A program made the position numbers and the translations under genes. 31,903 bases of DNA from a virus: the IMG/VR virus record IMGVR_UViG_3300042938_000256, positions 1 to 31,903 of that record; one strand, 5' to 3'. The notes under the pieces were generated by a model. That model saw only the letters and a program-made list of their open reading frames with translations, did no database searches and was not told where the DNA came from. Of the stretch, positions 23,151 through 29,335 are shown one piece after another; the stretch's first letter is position 1; each line of letters starts with the position of its first letter.

Positions 23151-23285
23151 CTAAACCTTTTTTGATAACTTTTGATTAATTATTTTTCTGTATACTTCAT
23201 TAACTGATTCTTTATTGTTTCCTCTTTTCCAGTTAAAATCTATTATTCTATTTATTCTTTGTAATGCTGATTGTTTACTTTTCAT
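23151..23285 (-). CDS. Small basic protein (44 aa)
   Basis: 44 residues, MKSKQSALQRINRIIDFNWK followed by RGNNKESVNEVYRKIINQKL, strongly basic and helical, so nucleic-acid binding is possible. It overlaps the 64-residue gene as ATGA and is the last gene before the terminator. Confidence 0.65.
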   Translation of the reverse strand: MKSKQSALQRINRIIDFNWKRGNNKESVNEVYRKIINQKLSKKV

Positions 23286-23476
23286 AATTCAAAATTTAAT
23301 TTAGATTTTAATTTCTCAATGTAAAGCGTTGCATCCATCAATTCTTCTTGTAAGTGTTTTAGCCATTCTAACATAGTTAAATCATCTCTATCTAATGTTA
23401 CACCATATTTATTTATTCCTAGCTCAGAACGCTGTTTAAATTGTTCTATAACTGATTCTACTATTGTGTCTTTCAT
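23282..23476 (-). CDS. Conserved small phage protein (64 aa), NTP-PPase-like helices
   Basis: 64 residues. RSELGINKYGVTLDRDDLTM then WLKHLQEELMDATLYIEKLK follow a pattern common in phages (KYG.TL.R.DL...WL.H..EE..DA..Y). The helix with EE..D resembles the metal-binding helix of all-alpha NTP pyrophosphatases, but the protein is too short to be a full enzyme of that class. The role is unknown. Both ends overlap neighbours as ATGA. Confidence 0.7.
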   Translation of the reverse strand: MKDTIVESVIEQFKQRSELGINKYGVTLDRDDLTMLEWLKHLQEELMDATLYIEKLKSKLNFEL

Positions 23477-23565
23477 TTGTTTGCTTGTTTAATTAAATAA
23501 TACCAAAGCCAAATTAGTTTTGACCTGATTAGTTCATAAAATGCTATTATTAATATAAATTTCAT
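23473..23565 (-). CDS. Tiny single-span membrane peptide (30 aa)
   Basis: 30 residues, MKFILIIAFYELIRSKLIWL then WYYLIKQANK, aromatic-rich with one likely membrane segment. Both ends overlap neighbours as ATGA (stop of the 87-residue gene, start of the 64-residue gene), which makes translation likely. Confidence 0.65.
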   Translation of the reverse strand: MKFILIIAFYELIRSKLIWLWYYLIKQANK

Positions 23566-23825
23566 TTGTTAAATCTTTTTGAGTGTTGTGTGTAAAGTTC
23601 CATTGTTTTTTTTAATGCGTTGTATTCTGTAAATTCAATATCAATATTGTTTTCTTTATAAGTATATTGTTCTAATCTATTTGATATTTTAAATTTAATT
23701 ACTTTAAATTTTTTTGAATCTTTTATTGGTTGTATTATATATGCTAAGTCATTTTTAAAACATAAATACATATTTTTAATTTCATATTCTTTTGGAATAT
23801 ATTTTTCTAATTGTTTCTTCGCCAT
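23562..23825 (-). CDS. Hypothetical protein (87 aa)
   Basis: 87 residues starting MAKKQLEKYIPKEYEIKNMY, with central strands (AYIIQPIKDSKKFKVIKFKI) and a C-terminal helix; Lys- and Tyr-rich. It could be a small nucleic-acid-binding protein. No family is recognised. It overlaps its neighbours by one to four bases. Confidence 0.7.
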   Translation of the reverse strand: MAKKQLEKYIPKEYEIKNMYLCFKNDLAYIIQPIKDSKKFKVIKFKISNRLEQYTYKENNIDIEFTEYNALKKTMELYTQHSKRFNK

Positions 23826-24181
23826 TAATCTAATTTTAAAAACTCAGTTTCAGCGTGTTCTGCAAACCATTCTTTGTTTTCTTTATATTTGTCGATAACT
23901 GCATTTATAAATACCAATTCATCTATTGAACTTGTTTGTAGTTTTTTAACTATTTCTTCAATGCTGTTTAAAATATTTGTTGTTGTTTCAGGGTCTGTAT
24001 TGTAAATTATACTATATTCTTTTCTTACTGTTTCTTCTAAATCTTTATTTAAACTGTTAATTTTGTGTTTAATTTGTTGTTTGTATTGTGTTGTAAAAAA
24101 CAAACTTTCATTTGCTTCAAGTAATAATTGACTTAATATTACTGATTTTAAATACTCTTGCTGTATTACATTTATTTCCAT
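23825..24181 (-). CDS. Hypothetical helical protein (118 aa)
   Basis: 118 residues, all-helical, starting MEINVIQQEYLKSVILSQLL, ending with ENKEWFAEHAETEFLKLD. No family or catalytic motif is recognised. It overlaps the nuclease-like gene by 10 bases. Confidence 0.65.
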   Translation of the reverse strand: MEINVIQQEYLKSVILSQLLLEANESLFFTTQYKQQIKHKINSLNKDLEETVRKEYSIIYNTDPETTTNILNSIEEIVKKLQTSSIDELVFINAVIDKYKENKEWFAEHAETEFLKLD

Positions 24182-24567
24182 TGTTTTGCTTTTGTGATTT
24201 CTAAATATGCTACTTCTTTTTCTACTTTATTAGTATTATAAAAATGTGTTGTTGCTGGGTTTTTAAAGTTAGTTTCCCATTCAGGTATAATTATGTTTAA
24301 ATTAAAACTATAAATACCTTTTGGAGTTGAATTAAAATACATTGGTGTATCTAAATGCTTTTCACATTCTTGCTTCATTGCATCGTACTTTTTCTTTTCA
24401 AGTAATAAAGTACCATAATGTGCTTTTCTGCATTTTAATTCTAATCTATGACCTGCAGCTGGACTGTAACAATCCCACCTTGACATTTGATTCTTAGCTT
24501 TAACTAAATCAGGATATACATTTTTTTTTAACCAATTAAATAAATCTGATTCTTTCCAGTTATTCAT
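24172..24567 (-). CDS. Putative PD-(D/E)XK-type nuclease
   Basis: 131 residues. D32 (SRWDCYSP) followed by E43-x-K45 in HRLELKCRKAHYGTLLLEKK gives the D...ExK pattern of restriction-endonuclease-like folds, with a following helix of basic residues. A small nuclease among recombination genes could be a resolvase or repair nuclease. The motif is short, so the assignment is moderate. It overlaps both neighbours by 8-10 bases. Confidence 0.5.
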   Translation of the reverse strand: MNNWKESDLFNWLKKNVYPDLVKAKNQMSRWDCYSPAAGHRLELKCRKAHYGTLLLEKKKYDAMKQECEKHLDTPMYFNSTPKGIYSFNLNIIIPEWETNFKNPATTHFYNTNKVEKEVAYLEITKAKQWK

Positions 24568-24937
24568 TAATTTTATATTCGTTGTACACTTTTCTTAATT
24601 CGTCAATTTTACCTTTCCAACAAGAACCACAAGAACTTAACTGTAAACGATAATTAAATACATTAAAATAAATATCTGATACTGCTAATTGTTCTGTCGG
24701 TGTTAATGTGTTTTTTAAAGGGTCTAAAAATCCCGTTAATAAATTATAATCTGCTTCAGTTAAACAATTGATATTTCTATTGTAAGGAAATAATTTGTTT
24801 AATGTTTCTTTGCGTTTATCGCATCCACAATCAATACCAGTTGCTTTACTAAATGTTTCAACTACTGCTTTAATCCCTGTTGCTTCTGTGATAGCTTCTA
24901 TTGTATCACCGAATCCTTTTGCTTTTCTTTTAGCCAT
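24560..24937 (-). CDS. Conserved hypothetical protein with CxC and CxxC motifs (125 aa)
   Basis: 125 residues. TGIKAVVETFSKATGIDCGC (C37, C39) then KRKETLNKLFPY near the start, and LSSCGSCWKGKIDELRKVYN (C103, C106) near the end. The Cys pairs might bind one zinc if they come together. I recall the same layout from many Bacteroidetes phages, always without function. It begins one base after the stop of the sigma-like gene. Confidence 0.7.
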   Translation of the reverse strand: MAKRKAKGFGDTIEAITEATGIKAVVETFSKATGIDCGCDKRKETLNKLFPYNRNINCLTEADYNLLTGFLDPLKNTLTPTEQLAVSDIYFNVFNYRLQLSSCGSCWKGKIDELRKVYNEYKINE

Positions 24938-24938
24938 T

Positions 24939-25481
24939 TTAATATAATGTGTTATAATCGTTAGTAATATAATCCTGATAATCCTTGTTAAATTTTGTAT
25001 TTAATATTTCTTTGTAATTCTTAATACTATGAAATATTGATATTAAACTAATATTGGTTTCTTTTGCAATATCACGCATACTCATATCTGTATCTCTATA
25101 CAATTTAAATAGTTTGCGGTCATACCAGTGCCAATTATCTATTTCTTCGTCAATCATTAAACATATATCATTATACGCTTTATGTTCTTCTACGTTTGAA
25201 TCATCAAATAATTCCCAACATCCATCAAAAGATACTTTATTAATCTTTTTCTTCTTGTTGTAAAACTGATAATAAAGGCTTCTAAGCGTGAAAAACATAT
25301 ATCCTTTACGTACATTACCATTTACATCAATTAACTTTGTAGCATCAGCATATTTCATTAAAGCAATGTAACTTTCTTGGACAATATCTTCTGCATAATC
25401 AAATTCACCAAGTTTATGAATAACTTCTACCCATTCTTTGTGATGTTTTGCAACTTCTTCTAACCATTTGTAGTTGTCCAT
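24939..25481 (-). CDS. Sigma-70-like transcription factor
   Basis: 180 residues. Residues 25-45 (LGEFDYAEDIVQESYIALMK) match sigma region 2 helices (the D..QE.F pattern of ECF sigmas), and residues 60-80 (GYMFFTLRSLYYQFYNKKKK) would be the DNA-contacting part of region 2. Residues 122-160 hold a C-terminal helix-turn-helix (DTDMSMRDIAKETNISLISI) as in region 4. It is the best candidate for redirecting host RNA polymerase to phage promoters. It begins 22 bases inside the membrane protein gene. A non-sigma HTH regulator is possible. Confidence 0.7.
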   Translation of the reverse strand: MDNYKWLEEVAKHHKEWVEVIHKLGEFDYAEDIVQESYIALMKYADATKLIDVNGNVRKGYMFFTLRSLYYQFYNKKKKINKVSFDGCWELFDDSNVEEHKAYNDICLMIDEEIDNWHWYDRKLFKLYRDTDMSMRDIAKETNISLISIFHSIKNYKEILNTKFNKDYQDYITNDYNTLY

Positions 25482-25666
25482 AGGAAATTAAAGGATATAA
25501 ATAATATTAGTATTTGAATTGTATGGTCTGTTTCTGTATCGTAAACATCGTCATTGTATAAAGCACCGAACATAATACCTTTAATTGGTGTAATTATTAT
25601 ATCACAATCAACAAAATTCATTACTATAAAAACTACTGCTAAAATAAATACTAATAATATTATCAT
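25460..25666 (-). CDS. Small two-span membrane protein (68 aa)
   Basis: 68 residues. Hydrophobic segments at about 1-20 (MIILLVFILAVVFIVMNFVD) and 50-62 (TIQILILFISFNFLW), with an acidic loop (YNDDVYDTETDH) between. It lies between the 97-residue gene and the sigma-like gene, overlapping the latter. The function is unknown; an anti-sigma or host-membrane role cannot be judged. Confidence 0.65.
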   Translation of the reverse strand: MIILLVFILAVVFIVMNFVDCDIIITPIKGIMFGALYNDDVYDTETDHTIQILILFISFNFLWTTTNG

Positions 25667-25667
25667 A

Positions 25668-25961
25668 TCAAAATCCTTTTAAAGTTAAAAATGCCTCGTT
25701 TTTTTTATTTAATTCTCTAATTTGAAAATTTATATTAATATGTGTTAGTTGCTCATCTTTTTCTTCAAGTTCTTTAATTGAATTTTCAACTTCTAACCAA
25801 TCATACTTTGTTTCCATATTAATTAATTCATTCAAATATATAATATTTTCATTAACAAATTTAAAATAACTTATTAACATTGCATTATCTGAATTTAAAA
25901 CTAACATCCTTGTATTTGAAGTATGTAGTTCATTTAAAATATTTTTAATTGTTGTTTGCAT
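25668..25961 (-). CDS. Hypothetical coiled-coil protein (97 aa)
   Basis: 97 residues, starting MQTTIKNILNELHTSNTRML. Residues 55-95 form a coiled coil (VENSIKELEEKDEQLTHINI). It starts at the last base of the ATPase gene. It could be a loader or adaptor for the ATPase, from position only. Confidence 0.6.
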   Translation of the reverse strand: MQTTIKNILNELHTSNTRMLVLNSDNAMLISYFKFVNENIIYLNELINMETKYDWLEVENSIKELEEKDEQLTHININFQIRELNKKNEAFLTLKGF

Positions 25962-26803
25962 TAGAATATATCTTTTAGCGGGTCGTAAAATGCTCCTTCA
26001 ACTTGTGGCAATCCGAAACTATTAACTTTAAAGCTAAAGTTTTCAAATGATGCATTTCTTGAGCGTTTACAACTTACTGTTACTAATCCTTTATTTACTG
26101 TGTTTAACTCTAATTGTATCTGTGTTTCTGTTTTCTTTTCTAAAAACGAACCTAAATGACCTGTAGGCTTATCTGAACCAAAATTACTGTGTATTACAGT
26201 TATTATATGACAATTTAATTCTTTAGTCCATTTCATTAACTTTTGAACTACATTATTAGATTCTTCTATATTATTTACATCTGAACATAAATCTGCTATT
26301 CCATCAATAATTACCAATCCTATATTTTTACCTTCTAATTTATCATATAAATAATATTCTATAAAGTCTATTCTTTCTTTAAATGATAATTGTCTTAAAG
26401 CAAGTGTATGATATTTATCTGATTTTATTCCAGTCATATCAATAGGACGTTTAAATACCATTGCAGCGTGAAAATTCCCTTGCTCAGTATCAAAATGAAC
26501 TAAATGTTTGTCATTTCTATTTGCTTTTAATTCACCGCAAAATGATTCTAAATGTTCAGCTAAATATACCGCTGATAATAATGATACAAAAAACGTTTTC
26601 TTTGATTTTGGTGGTGCTTGAATAAAGCTAAAATTTCCGTATGTTCCTAATGGTACTGGATAACTAACTTCGCCATCTTTTGTTTCATAACTTTTAGTTC
26701 CAAATGATATTGCAGGTTTTGGATGTTCTATCTTTTCTAATGGATTAATAAAGCAATCTTCTTCATACATTTGCATTAATAACCTTTGTGCTTCTTTATC
26801 CAT
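25961..26803 (-). CDS. RepA/RecA-like ATPase (AAA_25-type helicase or recombinase)
   Basis: 280 residues from ATG 26803, preceded by an A-rich leader; a longer frame begins at 26869 but would place its first 22 codons in the structured non-coding region. The P-loop is atypical: APPKSKKT (63-70) lacks the usual glycines but keeps Lys-Thr. Walker B is GLVIIDGIADL, and HIITVIHSN fits the following sensor strand. Such proteins act as hexameric replicative helicases or helicase-like recombination factors. Position after ERF and SSB supports a role in replication or recombination. Confidence 0.7.
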   Translation of the reverse strand: MDKEAQRLLMQMYEEDCFINPLEKIEHPKPAISFGTKSYETKDGEVSYPVPLGTYGNFSFIQAPPKSKKTFFVSLLSAVYLAEHLESFCGELKANRNDKHLVHFDTEQGNFHAAMVFKRPIDMTGIKSDKYHTLALRQLSFKERIDFIEYYLYDKLEGKNIGLVIIDGIADLCSDVNNIEESNNVVQKLMKWTKELNCHIITVIHSNFGSDKPTGHLGSFLEKKTETQIQLELNTVNKGLVTVSCKRSRNASFENFSFKVNSFGLPQVEGAFYDPLKDIF

Positions 26804-26830
26804 TGTTTGTTTTGTTTTGTTTGTTAAAAA

Positions 26831-26923
26831 ATTGTACAATTTAGGTAAGTTCAATGATACGCAGCACATACATTGACTATTTAAACTTCTATGTGGCGTT
26901 TATAGTCCCCAGTGATTGTACAA
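26831..26923 (-). other. Structured intergenic element with two TTGTACAA palindromes
   Basis: Between the SSB and ATPase genes. TTGTACAA palindromes lie at 26832-26839 and 26916-26923, 84 bp apart. Between them, 26875-26886 and 26898-26907 pair as a 10-bp stem with a 2-base bulge and an 11-base loop. The stretch is richer in G and C than its surroundings. It could be an origin, a regulator-binding region or an RNA element. Confidence 0.5.
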
Positions 26924-26931
26924 AATTAAAT

Positions 26932-27228
26932 TTAGAACGGCAAATCCGATTCTACTTCTTTTGTAGTAACTTCTACTTTTTTATCAGCAACTTTAATGTT
27001 ACCATCTGTCCAAACTACATTTCCATTTCCTAAATAAGACTTTGGCTTTTTAGCTTCACGTTCTTCTTTAGTTTGTGAATCAGTAGCAGAAACATTTTGT
27101 CCATATTGATTAGAATCATCATTTACTCCAATAGTAAAATTGTAATAAACCGCTCCATCTTTACCTTGTACAAATTTCTCTTTAGGTAATTTGTCAACTC
27201 TTAAACTTAAATTAATTAATGCACTCAT
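26932..27228 (-). CDS. ssb: Single-stranded DNA-binding protein
   Basis: 98 residues, short, beginning MSALINLSLRVDKLPKEKFV. A central strand-rich part (AVYYNFTIGVNDDSNQYGQN) fits an OB-fold; the C-terminus ends VESDLPF, matching the acidic-hydrophobic tip by which SSBs recruit partners. It has its own promoter (27284-27307) inside the end of the ERF gene. Binding of ssDNA would serve ERF-driven annealing and replication. Confidence 0.75.
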   Translation of the reverse strand: MSALINLSLRVDKLPKEKFVQGKDGAVYYNFTIGVNDDSNQYGQNVSATDSQTKEEREAKKPKSYLGNGNVVWTDGNIKVADKKVEVTTKEVESDLPF

Positions 27229-27283
27229 ATTATTTGTTTTTTATTGCTTACCTTTTTTTACTGTTGTCAGCTATTCAGTTTTA

Positions 27284-27307
27284 CAAATATAATAATTTTA
27301 TTTTAAC
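27284..27307 (-). promoter_or_regulatory. Promoter of the SSB gene
   Basis: TATATTTG at 27291-27284 on the minus strand with TTGTTAA ending 11 nt upstream (GTTAA at 27307-27303), serving as the -33 region. It overlaps the last codons of the ERF gene. The same GTTAA-N11-TANNTTTG arrangement occurs before the NinG-like gene. Confidence 0.65.
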
Positions 27308-27852
27308 AATTCGTCTTTAACTTCTTTAGTCATTTTATATTTAGCTTCTATTGCAGATATTAAACCACCATTTTTAACGTATTCTAACGCTTTATTAAAT
27401 TCTGGTGTATTTTTATTCAACCATTTTAATTCTTCTTTAGATGTACTCTTTTCGTGCTTATTTGTTGCATCAGCATCTTGTGAATCGTCAATTAGTAATA
27501 AATTACCTAATGCGTACTTCTTAGCATAACTTGATGCAGAACCAAACTTTTGTGGCATTTGCATTCCTTTTTGTTCTAAGTCTACACCAACTATAGCAGA
27601 AGCAGTTATTGTGTCTAAATCATCGTTTATTGATGCTACAGAACGTAACATTGGAAATTGTAAAAATTGTGATTCCACTATTGATTCTGTAATTGTAAAA
27701 TTGACTTTATATTTTTCATTGTAAGGTTTTAATGCTTCTAATATATCTTCAGCACTTCTAAAATTGTATTTACCAAAACTATTAAATTTTGATTTGTTTG
27801 CTTTAAATTCTTTTTGAATTAAAGATAATTTTTGATTTAATGTTAATTCCAT
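27298..27852 (-). CDS. erf: ERF-family single-strand annealing protein
   Basis: 184 residues. The ERF hallmark lies at about 101-126: KFGSASSYAKKYALGNLLL then IDDSQDAD, matching the family's G.A.SYA.RYAL...L.I pattern. The N-terminal part (FGKYNFRSAEDILEALKPYN) also follows the family. ERF proteins anneal complementary single strands and support circularisation of terminally redundant genomes by recombination, which would fit the repeat at this contig's ends. Confidence 0.85.
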   Translation of the reverse strand: MELTLNQKLSLIQKEFKANKSKFNSFGKYNFRSAEDILEALKPYNEKYKVNFTITESIVESQFLQFPMLRSVASINDDLDTITASAIVGVDLEQKGMQMPQKFGSASSYAKKYALGNLLLIDDSQDADATNKHEKSTSKEELKWLNKNTPEFNKALEYVKNGGLISAIEAKYKMTKEVKDELLK

Positions 27853-27869
27853 TTTTATTTGTTTTTAAG

Positions 27870-27968
27870 TTATTCTTCTATTTCTATAAATTCAGCGTGT
27901 TCTTTACAAGCTGCACATATTCCTGTATCTTCAATCCATTCTCCTGCACCGCAACAATCACTTTCCAT
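27870..27968 (-). CDS. Small zinc-ribbon-like peptide (32 aa)
   Basis: 32 residues, MESDCCGAGEWIEDTGICAA then CKEHAEFIEIEE. Cys at 5, 6, 18 and 21 plus His suggest a tiny zinc ribbon, similar to peptides I recall in Flavobacterium phages. It starts two bases before the preceding stop and precedes ERF by 18 bases. Confidence 0.65.
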   Translation of the reverse strand: MESDCCGAGEWIEDTGICAACKEHAEFIEIEE

Positions 27969-27969
27969 T

Positions 27970-28149
27970 TTATTTTGATTTTAAGTTATAAATTTCTTTT
28001 TTAATAATCATTTTGTATTCTTTAGGACAATCTTTGTCTAATGCTTCAAAGCAATATCCTGATAGTACGTTGTTCACGTTTTCAAGTTCGCAAACTCTTG
28101 CTTGTAAACTTTCGATTTGAAATCTTTGGTAGTCTATTAAATCTTTCAT
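27970..28149 (-). CDS. Hypothetical coiled-coil protein (59 aa)
   Basis: 59 residues starting MKDLIDYQRFQIESLQARVC. Residues 1-30 are a coiled coil; a conserved-looking SGYCFEALDKDCPKEYKMII follows. Its ATG overlaps the stop of the membrane peptide gene. The function is unknown. Confidence 0.65.
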   Translation of the reverse strand: MKDLIDYQRFQIESLQARVCELENVNNVLSGYCFEALDKDCPKEYKMIIKKEIYNLKSK

Positions 28150-28238
28150 TATAAAATTGTTGTTAAAGTTAAATAAATTGTTGTTAGTGTAATCATAAAT
28201 AATAATGATAATGCAAAATCTTTTAATAATTGTTTCAT
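28149..28238 (-). CDS. Tiny single-span membrane peptide (29 aa)
   Basis: 29 residues, MKQLLKDFALSLLFMITLTT then IYLTLTTIL, a single hydrophobic segment after a short basic start. It overlaps the next gene's ATG. One of four peptides of this kind in the early region. Confidence 0.55.
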   Translation of the reverse strand: MKQLLKDFALSLLFMITLTTIYLTLTTIL

Positions 28239-28248
28239 TTTGTTTTTT

Positions 28249-28419
28249 TTAGTTGTTTAAATTTCTTATTTCTCTTTTTATTAAAACACAAGTCATTGAA
28301 TATCTTGAAGCTCTTGGATTTGCGTAAAGTTTACCATTTATTTTTTCACTTAAAATATAAGTTTCTTTTCTGTTTTGAATTCTTGCTAATCTATTTTCTA
28401 ATGTTTGTAAACGTGTCAT
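28249..28419 (-). CDS. Small basic protein (56 aa), first gene of the recombination operon
   Basis: 56 residues starting MTRLQTLENRLARIQNRKET, basic and helical, with Arg- and Lys-rich ends. It begins 37 nt past the -7 box of the boxed promoter at 28456-28516 and leads the unit with ERF. A DNA- or RNA-binding regulator is possible. Confidence 0.65.
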   Translation of the reverse strand: MTRLQTLENRLARIQNRKETYILSEKINGKLYANPRASRYSMTCVLIKREIRNLNN

Positions 28420-28455
28420 AATATTTTGTTTTAATGTTTCGCTTTATTGCTGGTA

Positions 28456-28516
28456 CAAATATATAACTGTTTTTTGAATATAAAACTATATTAAAATACT
28501 TTAACATAACTTTAAC
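28456..28516 (-). promoter_or_regulatory. Minus-strand promoter with tandem GTTAA boxes (recombination operon)
   Basis: TATATTTG at 28463-28456 on the minus strand. GTTAA boxes lie at 28516-28512 and 28505-28501, 11 bp apart. The proximal box is 37 nt from the -7 box, exactly 11 more than the 26 nt at the other three promoters, so the helical face is kept. Confidence 0.75.
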
Positions 28517-28520
28517 AAAT

Positions 28521-28548
28521 AAAAAAAGCTACCTTTTAAAGTAGCCTT
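28521..28548 (-). terminator. Intrinsic terminator after the NinG-like gene and its 3' region
   Basis: Stem GCTAC (28528-28532) with GTAGC (28541-28545), extended by G-U pairs and followed by seven T on the minus strand. Confidence 0.8.
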
Positions 28549-28589
28549 TTAAAACAAAGAAACAAAAACAAAAAATATTTTAAAAAAAT

Positions 28590-28646
28590 GTTAGCCTTTC
28601 CCGCCATATCTTACTAACTCGCATATTATAACAATCAAGTATATGC
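28590..28646 (-). ncRNA. Candidate structured RNA between the NinG-like gene and the recombination operon
   Basis: The interval 28549-28686 has no convincing gene. On the minus strand it can form a hairpin from GCATAT/ATATGC (28646-28641 with 28626-28621) and a second from GTTAG/CTAAC (28618-28614 with 28594-28590) that is followed by a T-rich run. GC content is higher than around it. It does not fold as a tRNA by my reading. It may be a small RNA or a 3' UTR element. Confidence 0.35.
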
Positions 28647-28686
28647 TCCCGATACCACAATACTGTAAAGTGTATTTGTATTCCCT

Positions 28687-29076
28687 TTAGTTTTCTTTAC
28701 TTTCTAAAGCCAGTATTTTAGTATTATAATATTCTATCATATCTTCTAAATCAACATCAGCAAATTTAACTATTTGTTTTGACTTAATATACATTTCTTG
28801 TGCTAAGTTATCACCAAGGTATTGACTAAATTTATATTGTTCGCCAGAACGTGATATATTGCAACCGTAACATTGAACTCCAACATTATTAATATCCCAA
28901 CGTGTACTGTAATGTGAGCGTGATTGAAAGTGACCGCATTGCAGCTTTTTATAATGGTCTTTTTTACCACAAGTAATACATTCAGCTATTTCATCAATAG
29001 CATCTTTTCGTCTTATATATTGACTAAAGACTGTATCTAATTTTATAACTAAACTTTTACGACTTGGTTTCTTCAT
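28687..29076 (-). CDS. NinG-like recombination protein (Rap family)
   Basis: 129 residues from ATG 29076 (MKKPSRKSLVIKLDTVFSQY). An ATG six bases earlier lies in the promoter's -7 box. CITCGKKDHYKKLQCGHFQS then RSHYSTRWDINNVGVQCYGC match the lambda NinG pattern of Cys and His metal ligands, and NISRSGEQYKFSQYLG continues it. NinG is a structure-specific nuclease (Rap) acting on branched DNA in recombination. The transcript may be nearly leaderless. Confidence 0.8.
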   Translation of the reverse strand: MKKPSRKSLVIKLDTVFSQYIRRKDAIDEIAECITCGKKDHYKKLQCGHFQSRSHYSTRWDINNVGVQCYGCNISRSGEQYKFSQYLGDNLAQEMYIKSKQIVKFADVDLEDMIEYYNTKILALESKEN

Positions 29077-29079
29077 ATA

Positions 29080-29103
29080 CAAATGTAATTTTAAGATATT
29101 AAC
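29080..29103 (-). promoter_or_regulatory. Promoter of the NinG-like gene
   Basis: TACATTTG at 29087-29080 on the minus strand with TTGTTAA 11 nt upstream (GTTAA at 29103-29099). The -7 box ends only three bases before the ATG, so the message would be leaderless or nearly so. Confidence 0.6.
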
Positions 29104-29115
29104 AATAGTGTTAAT
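29098..29115. promoter_or_regulatory. Operator-like inverted repeat between divergent promoters
   Basis: ATTAAC (29098-29103) and GTTAAT (29110-29115) form 6-bp inverted arms with a 6-bp spacer. The repeat covers the -33 region of the NinG-like promoter and lies about 30 bp upstream of the plus-strand -7 box, a good place for a dimeric regulator. Confidence 0.45.
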
Positions 29116-29146
29116 AAGTTTTAATTTTTATGTAAATTTTTTATTG

Positions 29147-29154
29147 TAGTTTTG
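29147..29154 (+). promoter_or_regulatory. Plus-strand promoter -7 box
   Basis: TAGTTTTG matches TANNTTTG; the 50-residue plus-strand gene starts 28 nt further on. No clear tandem GTTAA boxes are present. Confidence 0.5.
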
Positions 29155-29182
29155 CAATAGGTAAAATAAGAAACTTTAAAAA

Positions 29183-29335
29183 ATGAAATATAGATTTAAA
29201 ATAAAAAACAATAAAAATAAATTTTTAGAATATATAAAAACATTTGAAAGTTTAAAACATTTAGAAGAATATAAAGATAAATTAAATAAAAATAATTGTT
29301 TAATATTTAAAATATCAGAAATTATATTACAATAA
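29183..29335 (+). CDS. Hypothetical protein (50 aa), plus strand
   Basis: 50 residues, MKYRFKIKNNKNKFLEYIKT then FESLKHLEEYKDKLNKNNCL, very Lys- and Asn-rich. It has a promoter and leader, runs opposite to all neighbours and overlaps the end of the spanin gene by 9 bases tail to tail, so its transcript could run antisense into the lysis genes. No family is recognised. Confidence 0.65.
   Translation: MKYRFKIKNNKNKFLEYIKTFESLKHLEEYKDKLNKNNCLIFKISEIILQ

Noticed and set aside
26804-26869. Upstream start adding 22 codons to the ATPase
   Set aside because: The later ATG at 26803 has an A-rich leader typical of this genome, and the extension falls in the structured, relatively GC-rich region. Not excluded.
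28590-28690. Possible tRNA in the gap after the NinG-like gene
   Set aside because: I could not form an acceptor stem with a T-loop motif and anticodon arm; only two unrelated hairpins were found.
29077-29082. Upstream ATG of the NinG-like gene
   Set aside because: It lies inside the TACATTTG -7 box, so it would not be on the message.
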